Origin: Candidatus Aramenus sulfurataquae
GTDB taxonomy: Archaea > Thermoproteota > Thermoprotei_A > Sulfolobales > Sulfolobaceae
Length of the DNA: 64,000 nt
NCBI GenBank assembly: GCA_000565255.1
Contig: ASRH01000006.1
Coordinates: 1 to 64,000, forward strand
Reading direction: 5' to 3'
Shown here piece by piece: positions 9,080-19,150 of the stretch (its first letter is position 1; every line of letters starts with the position of its first letter). A model generated the notes under the pieces. The model worked only from the letters and a program-made list of their open reading frames with translations. It was not told the origin of the DNA and did no database searches. Made by a program: the position numbers and the translations under genes.

Positions 9080-9502
9080 GTGAAATTAGCAGAAGTCATA
9101 TTTGAAATAGGAAAGGAGAACCCGCAAGACCTCGCAGATGCCCTTGAAGGCAAAGTAGATAACAAGGAAATAGCCGAGATGAGACTAAAGGCAGCAAAAT
9201 TCTACCTAGAAAAGAGTAAGGGTGAGCTAGACTTTCCTGCGTTAGCCTCTGAGGACATGTATAAGGTAATATTGGAGGGAATAAAGGCGTTGAGGGCCTA
9301 TTTCGAGGTACAAGGAGATTTGAGGGAGGCCATTTCCCATTTGGAGGACATTCTCGGTGGCTGGGTTAGGGAAGGTTGGGAGCTTGGCTTAAAACTTCAC
9401 TACGACGGTTACCTATTCGAGAACATCGACTCCGCGTACGCGAAGGAGTATCTCTACAGAGTAGAGGACTTTTTGAAGAACTGTGAAATTGCAATAAGCT
9501 AG
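9080..9502 (+). CDS. PaREP1/HEPN-like domain protein
   Basis: A 140-residue all-helical protein with the pattern of the PaREP1 family common in Pyrobaculum and Sulfolobales: an N-terminal helix with repeated Glu/Lys, a middle ASEDMYKVILEGIKAL helix, then LEDILGGWVREGWELGLKLH with YLFENI near the C-terminus. Related proteins have the HEPN-like four-helix fold and often pair with nucleotidyltransferases; none is adjacent. GTG start, with the box CGTTTTAATAGCC (about 9044-9056) upstream. Its stop codon overlaps the stop of the minus-strand microprotein gene. Confidence 0.7.
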   Translation: MKLAEVIFEIGKENPQDLADALEGKVDNKEIAEMRLKAAKFYLEKSKGELDFPALASEDMYKVILEGIKALRAYFEVQGDLREAISHLEDILGGWVREGWELGLKLHYDGYLFENIDSAYAKEYLYRVEDFLKNCEIAIS

Positions 9503-9645
9503 ATCAATTTTGTCGTAAACAGTAAGAGCAAAGACAAGAAGGCGACCATAAATATAGTTGTAATAGCCAAGAACAAGGCTAAACCCGAATATATAGGTCT
9601 TAAGTACGCGAGAAGTATCTGTATAGTATCGAGAACTTTACTCAT
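9499..9645 (-). CDS. 48-residue membrane microprotein downstream of Ig-like surface protein
   Basis: Reading the minus strand from the ATG at 9645 gives 48 codons and a TAG at 9499. The product has an N-terminal amphipathic stretch (SKVLDTIQILLAYLRP), then one strong transmembrane helix (GLALFLAITTIFMVAFLSLL) and a short basic end. It begins 45 bp after the stop of the Ig-like protein and points the same way, so it is probably the third gene of the MscS operon. The frame was not disturbed by any stop, and the hydrophobic pattern argues for a real gene. Function unknown. Confidence 0.55.
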   Translation of the reverse strand: MSKVLDTIQILLAYLRPIYSGLALFLAITTIFMVAFLSLLLLFTTKLI

Positions 9646-9690
9646 TAAAACATGAGGATATTGAGTCAAATAAAAATTTTCGTTGACTTT

Positions 9691-11580
9691 TTACTTCTTT
9701 CTCGCGCTTCTCACAGCGAGGACTATCACTACTATCACAAGGATAATTATTATGACTATGAACGCAACTACCGGAATTCCAGCGACATTTTCGCTCAATA
9801 GCTGGTTCTCTAGGGTAGGCGACACAGACACGCTGGTAGCTATTGCTTGAACTAACGGGTACAGCGAACCGGTCTGGTTCCACTCTAAGGCTAACGCTAT
9901 AGGATACTTGCCAGGCGATACGCCAGAGCTTACGTCAACTACGAAAGTTACGTTAACCTCCTGCCCTGGACCAACGTCTCCCAGGTACGCTGTAGAAGCG
10001 GTAAGAGCGCTTAATGGGTTAGAGGAGCTGACGTAGGGGTATATGACGTCAGATGGACCCAGCCTGACTATTACGTTCTTTGCGGTCGAGTTACCTTCGT
10101 TCTTTAACGTTATAGTAATGGGGACTTGAGAAGAGCCCGGAGTGAGCGTGTAGTACATCGCTACGACTTCGAAATTGGCCTTAGGATACACAGTTAAATT
10201 GAAGGTCTTTTCCACCACGCCGCCGTCGTAGACTAGCGTGAACTTTATGGGGTAATTGCCGGGAGCAGTATCGTTAGGCACGTTAATTAGGAACGTCACG
10301 TTAATTGGCCTTCCGCCTGGAATCACTCCCAGCGAAACGTTATCTTGGGACACTACCTCAAAGGGAGAGGTGATCTTTATGGAGGCATTTTCAGCGTAAC
10401 CTTGTCCGTAGTTAAGTACTACAGCCTCCACTCTTACATCGTAATAGCTTGGGAACACCTGCGGAGGTACTGTAAAGACGTTAAGTGATATAGATGGCGA
10501 GGAAATCAGGACGGGAACTTCATATACCGAGTTGACGTCGAAGTAGTGCACCTTCACGGGGATGTAATATATCCCTCCTGTAGCGTTTGCGTAAACGCTT
10601 GCAGTGACAGTTCCCTCGTTAATCTCCCCTGCTGGGACTACGCCAAGGCTTAAGGAGCTCTGCGCGAACTTAACTGGATAAGTACTTTGGAAGTAGAGGG
10701 TAACGTTAGTAGCGCCCACGATGCCCAAGTTTCTCACGACGAAGGTCAGGGGTAGATTGATGCCTCCTGCTGAGGCGGTTATTGGTGAAGACGGGGTGCC
10801 CCAAACTGCGGTAATTGAGAAGTTTGTGTATCCGTTTACGTTAACGCTTAGGTTAGTCCTTAAGCTAGCTCCGTCGAAGTAGTTCACAGTGATGGGTACA
10901 TTGTAGGTACCCATAGTAGCGTTAGGGTAAATAGAGGCATAAGTAGTTACCTCCACAGGCTCTCCTATGGGCAAATACCCTACACTTATTTTCTGTTGCT
11001 CGAACTTGAGCGGGAAGCTAGACGTGAGCTCTAGCGATACGTTGCTGGCTATCACGTTACCTTGGTTTACCAGAATTATTGTCAAGGGTACGTTAGTTTC
11101 TCCTGGGCTTACCACCAATGGGGATGACGGGGAACCCCAGACTCCTTGTGCCGAGATCTGAACGTTTCCCAGTACTGGTACGGGGGCGTAGACCACGTAT
11201 GAAGATGTGGTAGTGTTAACGAATAGAGACGCTTTATATACTCCGTCCTTAGCAGTGGGAGCTACGCTGTAGAGAAACGTCACGTTTATTGCTTCGCCAG
11301 TTTGCCACACGGGTATAGTGAGCTCGTCAGTGGAGTTGTAGTAGTTGTAGAGCTCGAAGGGGAAGGTTTGGCGCGGGGATATGGTTACGTTAACTAAAGT
11401 GTTTCCCGTGTTTATTAGCGTGAAGGTTATTGGGACTTCCGTTTCCCCTGGAGCTATAAGGGTTGCGGGCCTAGCGTAAGCGAGGAAGCTCTGTGTACTA
11501 CTGCCTTGTGTTAATGAGGACAGAACAGGTAGGGCAAAAAACACGACCAGAAAGGCTAAGACTAGTGTGTTTCTTTGCAT
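9691..11580 (-). CDS. Membrane-anchored surface protein with tandem Ig-like (CARDB/NEW3-type, COG1361-like) repeats
   Basis: About 629 residues. It starts with a signal peptide (QRNTLVLAFLVVFFALPVLS), has about five extracellular beta-sandwich repeats of roughly 100 residues and ends with a transmembrane anchor (VAFIVIIIILVIVVIVLAV) plus basic tail RSARKK. Two repeats carry closely similar openings (VWGSPSSP and VWGTPSSP), and the pattern PGETxVPLT..N.GN recurs. Many N-x-S/T sites suggest heavy glycosylation. I chose the ATG at 11580: it starts the signal peptide, and ACTTAAATATTT lies about 30 nt upstream as a promoter. The frame is open upstream to a TTG at 11628. It follows the MscS gene and may form a surface complex with it. 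Confidence 0.8.
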   Translation of the reverse strand: MQRNTLVLAFLVVFFALPVLSSLTQGSSTQSFLAYARPATLIAPGETEVPITFTLINTGNTLVNVTISPRQTFPFELYNYYNSTDELTIPVWQTGEAINVTFLYSVAPTAKDGVYKASLFVNTTTSSYVVYAPVPVLGNVQISAQGVWGSPSSPLVVSPGETNVPLTIILVNQGNVIASNVSLELTSSFPLKFEQQKISVGYLPIGEPVEVTTYASIYPNATMGTYNVPITVNYFDGASLRTNLSVNVNGYTNFSITAVWGTPSSPITASAGGINLPLTFVVRNLGIVGATNVTLYFQSTYPVKFAQSSLSLGVVPAGEINEGTVTASVYANATGGIYYIPVKVHYFDVNSVYEVPVLISSPSISLNVFTVPPQVFPSYYDVRVEAVVLNYGQGYAENASIKITSPFEVVSQDNVSLGVIPGGRPINVTFLINVPNDTAPGNYPIKFTLVYDGGVVEKTFNLTVYPKANFEVVAMYYTLTPGSSQVPITITLKNEGNSTAKNVIVRLGPSDVIYPYVSSSNPLSALTASTAYLGDVGPGQEVNVTFVVDVSSGVSPGKYPIALALEWNQTGSLYPLVQAIATSVSVSPTLENQLLSENVAGIPVVAFIVIIIILVIVVIVLAVRSARKK

Positions 11581-11624
11581 AAAAGGAAAAAGATATATCG
11601 AAATATTTAAGTTCTTCGAGTACC

Positions 11625-12500
11625 TCAACCGCTCTTTGCCTGCCAGTAGGCTTTATCGAAGGCCCTGTTGATGAGGTCTAATATACTGTTAAGTTGTGTG
11701 ACTTCTTGAAAACGAATAATCACGGAGAAGACGTTTGTCCCACCGTTCTTGTTTGTGAAGTAAATTTCAGGGAAGGGAAGTTTTGCCTTGCTTAACTCGT
11801 CTCTAATGTAGTTGTTTGCAAGGCTCAGCACTTTCTCTGCGGGTACGTCTGCGTTAACAGTAACTTGGTACGCAAAGGTCAACGAGTTCTTTCCTTCCAA
11901 CTTGGTGAAAACGGTGTTTCCCAGGAAGGCAGAGTTTGGGATCTTAACTACATTGCCGTAAATCGTCCTAACCTCCGTGAAGAGTATGTCCACTTTTTCC
12001 GTTTCTCCTATTATTGGGGATCCCCATATCCAAGAGGTCAAAGATACAGCGTCGCCTGGCCTCAGCGTTTTGCTGGTGGTAACTAGGATTCCGGAAAGGA
12101 TGTTAGAGAGAAAAGTCTGCGCTGCGAGGCCTATCGCTATTCCCACTACTGCTCCGCCTATAGCCGCCCCTGTTAAGTTTACTCCGAGGGCCGAGAGAAC
12201 TGCTAGGACTAGAATGGAGTAGAGGGCTATGTTTAGTATTAGTGATATCGTGTGCGCAGTAGACCTTTCAATCCTAGAGAGGAGGTAAAGGGATATGACG
12301 TTTTGGACAATCTTGACTACTATAAATCCTCCTATCCCCACTATTACCGCGTTTATACCTAGGATTACGTCGTCGGAATAAGGAGCTAGAATTGGTAAAA
12401 GCTCCACCATTAACTTGGTTATAACTTTAGCGAAATAGGCCACTACAGCCAGGACTACTAGGATCGCAAAGATCTTAATGACGTTATTTCGAGCCGACAT
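11625..12500 (-). CDS. MscS-family mechanosensitive channel
   Basis: A 291-residue small-conductance channel homologue. Three N-terminal transmembrane helices (about residues 7-27, 42-65 and 85-108) are followed by the pore-lining helix with the Gly/Ala pattern GAAIGGAVVGIAIGLAAQTF. The cytoplasmic beta domain follows with LRPGDAV, then VEVRT-like FTEVRTIYGNVVKIPNS. Length and order match the MscS core. A TATA-like box on the minus strand (about 12520-12530) precedes the ATG. It is the first gene of an apparent operon with the Ig-like surface protein and the 48-residue microprotein. Confidence 0.9.
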   Translation of the reverse strand: MSARNNVIKIFAILVVLAVVAYFAKVITKLMVELLPILAPYSDDVILGINAVIVGIGGFIVVKIVQNVISLYLLSRIERSTAHTISLILNIALYSILVLAVLSALGVNLTGAAIGGAVVGIAIGLAAQTFLSNILSGILVTTSKTLRPGDAVSLTSWIWGSPIIGETEKVDILFTEVRTIYGNVVKIPNSAFLGNTVFTKLEGKNSLTFAYQVTVNADVPAEKVLSLANNYIRDELSKAKLPFPEIYFTNKNGGTNVFSVIIRFQEVTQLNSILDLINRAFDKAYWQAKSG

Positions 12501-12648
12501 GGGGGAAATATGGAAAAACGACTATAAAGTCTTTCCAGAAAATGTATATGATTCGAGAGAGAATCTTTTCACAATTGAAGGTTAGCGAACTACGTTGACC
12601 GCCTACGTAATTAGGTAACTTTATAAGATAAGTTCACAAGTTCGTGCC

Positions 12649-13242
12649 GTGAAGTTCTTCAAGAAGGTTAAGAAGGAGAAAGACGTAAATGTTGCGCTAG
12701 AGATCTTCTCCGAGTTGGCTTCCTCTAGGCTAGCTCAACGTTTAAGCTATCCTCTGCTAACGCTTGAGCTCAAGGACATTAACGGCGAGAAGGGCATCGA
12801 AATGGAATACCTAGGCGAGAGGGCTACAAGGGGTGCCAAGAACCTCCAAAAGGTGAAAGAAGCGTTAGCGTTTGAGGAGTGGATACTTAACGTTGACTTG
12901 AAGGAGGAGCATGTGCTGGCTAAGGATGGCTTCGCGTACATAATAGACCACGGGCACTCGTTGACTGCGTGGAAGCCTTTGTACTACGTTCAACAGATTA
13001 TCGACTCATCGGTGACTAGGTTCAACTTGTGGAGCGACCAAGAGTCGTTCATGGAGGGCGTTAGAAACATCAGGGGAGTTAATTACGACGAGGTTAGGAA
13101 AGTTCTTTTGGACTCCGCTAAGGAGGTCTTGGATGCTAACTTTTGTAAACTGATGACTAGTCAGGTTGCAGAGGAGAACGTTGAGCTAAGCTTGAGGATA
13201 CTCAAGTACCGCGCGAGGATATTAGACCATTTATACAACTGA
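12649..13242 (+). CDS. HipA-like kinase-fold protein, short form
   Basis: A 197-residue protein. The segment FEEWILNVDLKEEHVL followed by FAYIIDHGHSLTAW resembles the catalytic loop and the metal-binding Asp of HipA-like kinases (pattern W..N.D....vl, then iIDhG). The N-terminal EIFSELASSRLAQRLSYPL resembles the helix where these proteins contact substrate. The glycine loop and the ATP-binding Lys of a full N-lobe are not evident, and a stop codon at 12616-12618 blocks extension, so this may be a non-canonical or inactive form. GTG start. CTTTATAAG at about 12619-12627 is a good TATA box. No HipB partner is adjacent. Assignment is tentative. Confidence 0.5.
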   Translation: MKFFKKVKKEKDVNVALEIFSELASSRLAQRLSYPLLTLELKDINGEKGIEMEYLGERATRGAKNLQKVKEALAFEEWILNVDLKEEHVLAKDGFAYIIDHGHSLTAWKPLYYVQQIIDSSVTRFNLWSDQESFMEGVRNIRGVNYDEVRKVLLDSAKEVLDANFCKLMTSQVAEENVELSLRILKYRARILDHLYN

Positions 13243-13353
13243 GTTTCGAGATATCCTCAAATAAACTCTATAATATTATTATTTATGTAGAAAGAAAAAG
13301 GTTATCAGTTCTGTACAAAAAAGATTTATAAGGATAAAGGTACATAGGTATAT

Positions 13354-14010
13354 ATGTTACCTATGAGAATCCTGGCAGCACCAGGTCCAGTCTCCTATCC
13401 AATAATAGCCTCAACTCTGAGGAACAAGGATGTGGAGATAACCTTCGGCAAGGAAAGCGGGGAAAACGTTGACGTAGTTTTAGACTCTACTGTGTCTTTG
13501 GCTAGGAGGAACTTAAGGATAGACTATGTGACGATAAAGGGATTAATGGTCATACACCCAGACGTCGGCAAAAGAATAGGCGTCTGGAGAAAGGGCAGCG
13601 CAGCCGACGTCCTCACTAGGGCTTTGTTAGCAAAGAAAAGCATAAGCGCAGAACTAGTTTACGCTGACGAGATGCCTCAGTTGATGGCTCTACTTAAGGA
13701 TGGAAAGGTCGACAGCGTAGTGGTGTCCTCGGCCCTAGCCAAGGGAAAGACGTTCGAGGAGCTACTCAACGTTCCAGGGAGTTGTGGAGCTACTGTATTT
13801 AGAAACGAGGACGAGTTCGTGAGGCTCTATAACGAGGGGATAGAGATAATAAGGCAAGACCCGGAGGGAAGCGCACAGTACGTCTTATCCAAGTTGCCCA
13901 TTAAGGTGCAGAAGGAGTTCATCATAGGCAATATAATGAACTCTAAGGTCGAAGTAACCAAGCTCAATAGCGACGTGGAGTTCAAGAACTTAATAAGGGA
14001 GTTTGTTTAG
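13354..14010 (+). CDS. DUF3834 protein, solute-binding-protein-like
   Basis: A 218-residue protein that resembles DUF3834, a family thought to share the type-2 periplasmic-binding-protein fold. The opening MRILAAPGPVSYPIIAS, the middle RIGVWRKGSAADVLTRALL and DGKVDSVVVSSALAKG fit a two-lobe binding protein. No signal peptide is present, so it is probably cytosolic. Two starts are possible, ATG 13354 and ATG 13363; AGATTTATAAGG lies about 30 nt upstream. The 3' end overlaps the opposing gene by 4 nt. Ligand unknown. Confidence 0.65.
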   Translation: MLPMRILAAPGPVSYPIIASTLRNKDVEITFGKESGENVDVVLDSTVSLARRNLRIDYVTIKGLMVIHPDVGKRIGVWRKGSAADVLTRALLAKKSISAELVYADEMPQLMALLKDGKVDSVVVSSALAKGKTFEELLNVPGSCGATVFRNEDEFVRLYNEGIEIIRQDPEGSAQYVLSKLPIKVQKEFIIGNIMNSKVEVTKLNSDVEFKNLIREFV

Positions 14011-14783
14011 ACTACCTTAAACCCGTACCTTCTGTAGATTTCCCTAACTTGTGGATTTTTTAGGATATTAAAGACCGCCTCAGCCTCCCTTCCAGCTCCC
14101 TCTAAGAGAGCAAAGGCTAGTCTAGAGGTTCTGTTTTTCTCGGGTACAACGTGTTTGAAGCCCCAATAAAGGGCCTCAGTCATCCACATAACTCCAGCCT
14201 CAATATCACCCAGCTTTAGCATGTTGGGTATTTCCCTGTGGTGCATAGCAGTTAGGTAGGCCCCCAAGCGAACTAGCTCCTCGTAATTGCCGCAGCTCTC
14301 CTCATAGATCTCCATGAACAGCTTGCCAATTCCTTCTGTCTTAGGGTTAGGTATCGCTATCCTTTTTCCCTTTAATTCGCACCAGCTCTTGATTGGTTGA
14401 CCGGAAAACACTATGGCAAGGTCGTTTTCGACGTAGTCAAACTTCTCTTTCACTTTCAACCCCTCAAGCATAGAGGGTGGAAGGGACACTATCTCGGGCT
14501 TTAACGAAATTAGCAAGTTACCTATCTTTAACGGCTCGCCCTCAGCTCTTTTTCTTACTATTCCAGGGGGTATGGTCTCCACGTAGACCTTCAATCCCTC
14601 TCTTTCTATGTACTCTATGAGGTCCCTGACTACGAACCACTGGTTTCCCGCAAATGACATCCTCACTCCAGAGATGTCCCCCCATAAGTCCTCTAGGTTG
14701 TCGAAAAGTGGTAAGTTTAGCTCCATAAATTCTTGGGGGAATATTAAGTAAAAAACTACGCTGCGACGAGTTAAGGTTGCCAA
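14007..14783 (-). CDS. Type-2 periplasmic-binding-protein-like protein (molybdate/anion-like)
   Basis: A 258-residue protein that resembles substrate-binding proteins: the segment CELKGKRIAIPNPKTEGIGK (compare ModA/Wtp-type sequences with a PdPkTs.gG pattern), then MLKLGDIEAGVMWMTEAL and a C-terminal LKNPQVREIYRRYGF. No lipobox or signal peptide is visible, so its location is unclear. The start may be the TTG at 14783 or the ATG at 14726; the extra residues look structured, so I keep the longer form. It is convergent with the DUF3834 gene, another binding-protein-like product, and no ABC permease is nearby. Confidence 0.55.
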   Translation of the reverse strand: MATLTRRSVVFYLIFPQEFMELNLPLFDNLEDLWGDISGVRMSFAGNQWFVVRDLIEYIEREGLKVYVETIPPGIVRKRAEGEPLKIGNLLISLKPEIVSLPPSMLEGLKVKEKFDYVENDLAIVFSGQPIKSWCELKGKRIAIPNPKTEGIGKLFMEIYEESCGNYEELVRLGAYLTAMHHREIPNMLKLGDIEAGVMWMTEALYWGFKHVVPEKNRTSRLAFALLEGAGREAEAVFNILKNPQVREIYRRYGFKVV

Positions 14784-14882
14784 ATAGCGTTATACTTAGG
14801 AGGAATACTTACGGGTTTTAGCGTAGCTGTAAAGCGGGACTTTAGAGTAACCTAAAATAAATAAAGACCTTTTTTATTATAG

Positions 14883-16349
<1,467 letters not shown>

Positions 16350-16355
16350 AAATAT

Positions 16356-16820
16356 GTGGATTGTGAAGCAGCGGTAGTGCTGATAGTCGACGGTAAAAAG
16401 TTCTTGGTAGTGAAGAGGGCGGAAAGGCCTGGAGATCCTTGGAGTGGGGACATGGCCCTCCCTGGGGGGAGGGTAAAGCCAGGGGAAGACTGCATGGAAG
16501 CAGCATTAAGGGAATGCAAGGAGGAAATAGGGTTTAGTCCCGAAATAATCGGCTTCCTTGGCTATTACTCCCCAAATAACGTGAAAGTGAAGGTATCTGC
16601 GTACTTGGGAAGATATAAGGGCGAGGAAATAAGAATAAACAAGGACGAAATCTCAGCCTATTTCTGGGTTACCAAGGAGGAATTAATAGAGGGGGACTCG
16701 GCCTTCATTTACAAGGGATATAGAATATGGGGAATGACCTACAGGATAATAAGAGACTATATTCAGTCCGGCAACGACCATTTCATCGCTCAAATTCGTC
16801 GCCAATCATCACTTGAGTAA
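16356..16820 (+). CDS. NUDIX hydrolase
   Basis: A 154-residue NUDIX protein. The full Nudix box is visible: [20 protein letters not shown] then EIGF, giving G-x5-E-x7-RE-x2-EE-x-G. The upstream LPGG and the hydrophobic strand [15 protein letters not shown] fit pyrophosphatase-type members (CoA, NADH or nucleotide substrates). GTG start, 6 bp after nadB, so probably one operon. The C-terminal 18 or so residues look unlike the family and are encoded over a C/D-box RNA on the other strand. The stop lies inside the TIP49 gene end (12-nt overlap). Confidence 0.85.
   Translation: MDCEAAVVLIVDGKKFLVVKRAERPGDPWSGDMALPGGRVKPGEDCMEAALRECKEEIGFSPEIIGFLGYYSPNNVKVKVSAYLGRYKGEEIRINKDEISAYFWVTKEELIEGDSAFIYKGYRIWGMTYRIIRDYIQSGNDHFIAQIRRQSSLE
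16763..16812 (-). ncRNA. C/D-box guide RNA at the 3' end of the TIP49 gene
   Basis: Read on the minus strand, a C box GTGATGA (complement of 16806-16812) overlaps the TIP49 stop codon, and a D box CTGA (complement of 16763-16766) follows to give a 50-nt unit, the usual archaeal size. The 11 nt just before the D box (complement of 16767-16777) are perfectly complementary to UCCGGCAACGA, a conserved archaeal 16S rRNA segment near E. coli position 1100. By the N+5 rule the methylated base would be the G near position 1099. The internal D' and C' boxes are weak (TTGA and GCGATGA), so only the D guide is convincing. It is probably processed from the TIP49 mRNA. Confidence 0.6.
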
Positions 16821-18152
16821 TAAGTTCTCATACTCCTTTACGTATTTAACGCTTCTCTTGACGTCTACGAACAAGTTAAACGCCTCTCTAACGTCTTCCA
16901 TCTTCACCACGTTTCTTCCGTTCCTCTTTGCTATTACACTGGCGGGCTCTAACAACTGCACCGCGTACCTTAAGCTCTCCTCAGTCCCTATCTTCGTTAG
17001 CTCCTCTAAAGTCTCGTTGTCCAGCTCAATCTCTAGTTCGTCAGCCCTTATCTTCACGATCTCCTTGATCTCTTCTGCGTTATATGGCCTCGTCGGGATA
17101 ATCAATAGTCTGTCCAGCAAGTCCAGGGGTATGCCGTGGGGAGACTCTACGTCAGTTCCCCTTATTTTCGTTACACCCCTGTTGGTGGCGAGTATTAGGA
17201 TTGGAGCGAGCTCTGACTCCAAGGCCTTCGTCAGGAAGGAGTAGGACTCTATGTCCAGCATATGGGCGTCGTCTATGAACAGGACTCCTGGTAGGAGTTC
17301 CGCATTTCCCTTCCCTACCATATCCTTTACTATTTTGTCTACTTGCTTTCTTACATCGTCATTTATCTCCTTTTCTGTCCAGAGGGAGAAGATTGCAGAT
17401 AGGGAGATATTCTGCAATGCCAGATTTAGGTCTAAGTCGTGGAGCGTGACGGTGGTCACGAGTTCCTTCTCCTTCTTGACTGCACCAGAAGGCACTTCCA
17501 CAGTCCTGCCTATGTCGTACTGTACAGAGCCCTTTGCCTTCCCTACTTTAAACACCTCCCCAGTCTGGGCATCTATCCAAATTACGTCCCCCTTTCTCAC
17601 GCCAAGCCTTGCTATTTGCTCGGCAACTGCGTCTCCAGCTGTAAGTTTCATTTGGTCGTCCTTTGTGGCCAAGGTGATCTCAACTTCTCTAGGAACTTGG
17701 TAATACGGGTTCAGCCTGCTCCTGGCTACCTTGAGCTTTAGTTCCTTAACCTCTCCCTCGTATACTAGCCTCTTCTCCCTTAGCCTTACGCCTATTGACC
17801 TCCTTATTGCCTGGGTCAGAATCTCGGTCTTCTTCAGCTCGGTGGAGTAGATCTCGGAGGCGTTAATCATGGTAAACGGAGTTCCTTCGCCTAGCTCCTT
17901 CGCTATTGCAACCGCTATTGCGGTTTTTCCAGTGCCCGGAGGACCTACTAAAAGTACTCCTTTTCCAGCCATTTTGCCCTCTTTAACGAGCTGAACTACT
18001 ATCCCTGCAGCTTCCCTTGCTTCAGTCTGGCCCACCATCCCGTCTGCCTTGAAGATGGCTTTTCCCTTCTCGTCTAGTCCGAGACCAGTTATGTGGCTGT
18101 GGATGCTCGCCTTTTCCTTCTCTATTTTCCTAATTTCCTTTATTTCTACCAT
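16809..18152 (-). CDS. TIP49/RuvB-like AAA+ ATPase
   Basis: A 447-residue archaeal homologue of eukaryotic RuvBL1/2 (TIP49), a hexameric AAA+ ATPase. Walker A is [11 protein letters not shown] near residue 70. The inserted OB-fold domain (about residues 125-240) separates Walker A from Walker B, as in RuvBL proteins. Walker B reads [10 protein letters not shown], with Asp where most RuvBLs have the catalytic Glu. Sensor 1 (ILATNRG) and the Arg-containing [14 protein letters not shown] segment are present. The 3' end overlaps the NUDIX gene tail to tail and hosts a C/D-box RNA. Confidence 0.92.
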   Translation of the reverse strand: MVEIKEIRKIEKEKASIHSHITGLGLDEKGKAIFKADGMVGQTEAREAAGIVVQLVKEGKMAGKGVLLVGPPGTGKTAIAVAIAKELGEGTPFTMINASEIYSTELKKTEILTQAIRRSIGVRLREKRLVYEGEVKELKLKVARSRLNPYYQVPREVEITLATKDDQMKLTAGDAVAEQIARLGVRKGDVIWIDAQTGEVFKVGKAKGSVQYDIGRTVEVPSGAVKKEKELVTTVTLHDLDLNLALQNISLSAIFSLWTEKEINDDVRKQVDKIVKDMVGKGNAELLPGVLFIDDAHMLDIESYSFLTKALESELAPILILATNRGVTKIRGTDVESPHGIPLDLLDRLLIIPTRPYNAEEIKEIVKIRADELEIELDNETLEELTKIGTEESLRYAVQLLEPASVIAKRNGRNVVKMEDVREAFNLFVDVKRSVKYVKEYENLLLK

Positions 18153-18225
18153 CCTGGTTTCAATAAAGTTTTTGAGGACAAGTTTTTGAGATTAACTTTT
18201 GACCTCTCCCTTAAGTTACACAGTG

Positions 18226-18233
18226 TTATAAAC
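18226..18233 (+). promoter_or_regulatory. TATA box for the C/D RNA and kinase transcript
   Basis: TTATAAAC with its centre about 26-28 nt before the C box at 18257, so transcription should begin at about 18252-18256, just ahead of the guide RNA and 50 nt ahead of the kinase ATG. Confidence 0.5.
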
Positions 18234-18256
18234 TCTTAATAACTAAAGTACCAATA

Positions 18257-18305
18257 GTGATGAGGACCTTTGAGCCTGAAAAGTGAAGAGGTGGCGGCTA
18301 ACTGA
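18257..18305 (+). ncRNA. C/D-box guide RNA in the leader of the kinase gene
   Basis: All four boxes with ideal archaeal spacing: C box GTGATGA (18257-18263), 12-nt guide, D' box CTGA (18276-18279), 3-nt spacer, C' box GTGAAGA (18283-18289), 12-nt guide, D box CTGA (18302-18305). The last base of the D box is the A of the kinase ATG. A TATA box sits 26-28 nt upstream of the C box. The guides are GGACCTTTGAGC (D') and GGTGGCGGCTAA (D). I could not assign rRNA or tRNA targets from memory. The symmetry makes chance very unlikely. Confidence 0.82.
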
Positions 18306-19150
18306 TGAAACCCATACACTTAAGCGTCGGCAAGTTTAACGTTGATGTAATAGTAAGGCTGGACAAATTTCCAGAGGCCGACTTCTCGGTGAACACGGAC
18401 GTATTTGAGATCCTCCCTGGAGGCTCTGCCACAAACTACAGCGTGGCTGTGAACAGACTAGGCCACACCTCAAAGTTGCTATCCAAGGTAAGCAAGGACT
18501 CTGTGGTAAAGCCCCTTATGGCGAGGCTTGCTGAGGAAGGGGTAGGTTTGGACTTAGTGGAGGAATTGAACTCCCTCCCGAATTACGCCTTAATCCTCCT
18601 AAGGAAAGACGGTGGGATATCAATAGTCAGGAGGACCATAGACCAGTTGCTCCCCACGGCTGAGGACGTGAAGAAGTACAACGGCATATTCGACGTAGTT
18701 CACTTTGCCTCTATACATCCTAGCGTAGTAACAAGGGTTTCAAAGATGATAACCTACGACCCTGGGGCTTACTCTAAGTATTACGAAGGGGAGGAAGTGG
18801 ACGTACTGTTCGTCAATAAAAAGGAGTACGAGGACGTTAAGGGGAAGGCAAATGCAAAACTCTTAGTAGTGAAAATGGGAGGAGAAGGGGCAATGGTGAT
18901 AGGCGAGGGAGAGGAGTGTTACTCGGAGGCAATTAAGACTGACGTAGTTGACACAACAGGAGCAGGTGACGTCTTTGATGCAGCGTTTAACGTGTTTTAC
19001 TTGGAGAAGAACAGTCTAGAAGACACGCTTAAACTAGCTAACGTAGCCGCGGGAATTAAGGTCTCCAGAATAGGCGGTACTAGCTCACCTACATTAGAGG
19101 AAGTGATGCAAAAGTTAAAAAAGACAAGCATTAAGGCTAAATGTAAATGA
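18305..19150 (+). CDS. PfkB/ribokinase-family kinase
   Basis: A 281-residue cytosolic sugar or nucleoside kinase. The N-terminal substrate motif is [17 protein letters not shown] and the catalytic, anion-hole motif is [13 protein letters not shown] near residue 222, with the Asp base. Length is typical of archaeal nucleoside kinases and ribokinases, so the substrate cannot be named. The ATG at 18305 shares its first base with the D box of the guide RNA, which occupies the whole 5' leader. It is joined to dpo4 by a 4-nt ATGA overlap. Confidence 0.85.
   Translation: MKPIHLSVGKFNVDVIVRLDKFPEADFSVNTDVFEILPGGSATNYSVAVNRLGHTSKLLSKVSKDSVVKPLMARLAEEGVGLDLVEELNSLPNYALILLRKDGGISIVRRTIDQLLPTAEDVKKYNGIFDVVHFASIHPSVVTRVSKMITYDPGAYSKYYEGEEVDVLFVNKKEYEDVKGKANAKLLVVKMGGEGAMVIGEGEECYSEAIKTDVVDTTGAGDVFDAAFNVFYLEKNSLEDTLKLANVAAGIKVSRIGGTSSPTLEEVMQKLKKTSIKAKCK

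Noticed and set aside
12550-12565. Short inverted repeat GATTC/GAATC upstream of the HipA-like gene
   Set aside because: Five-base arms are expected by chance and no regulator is nearby.
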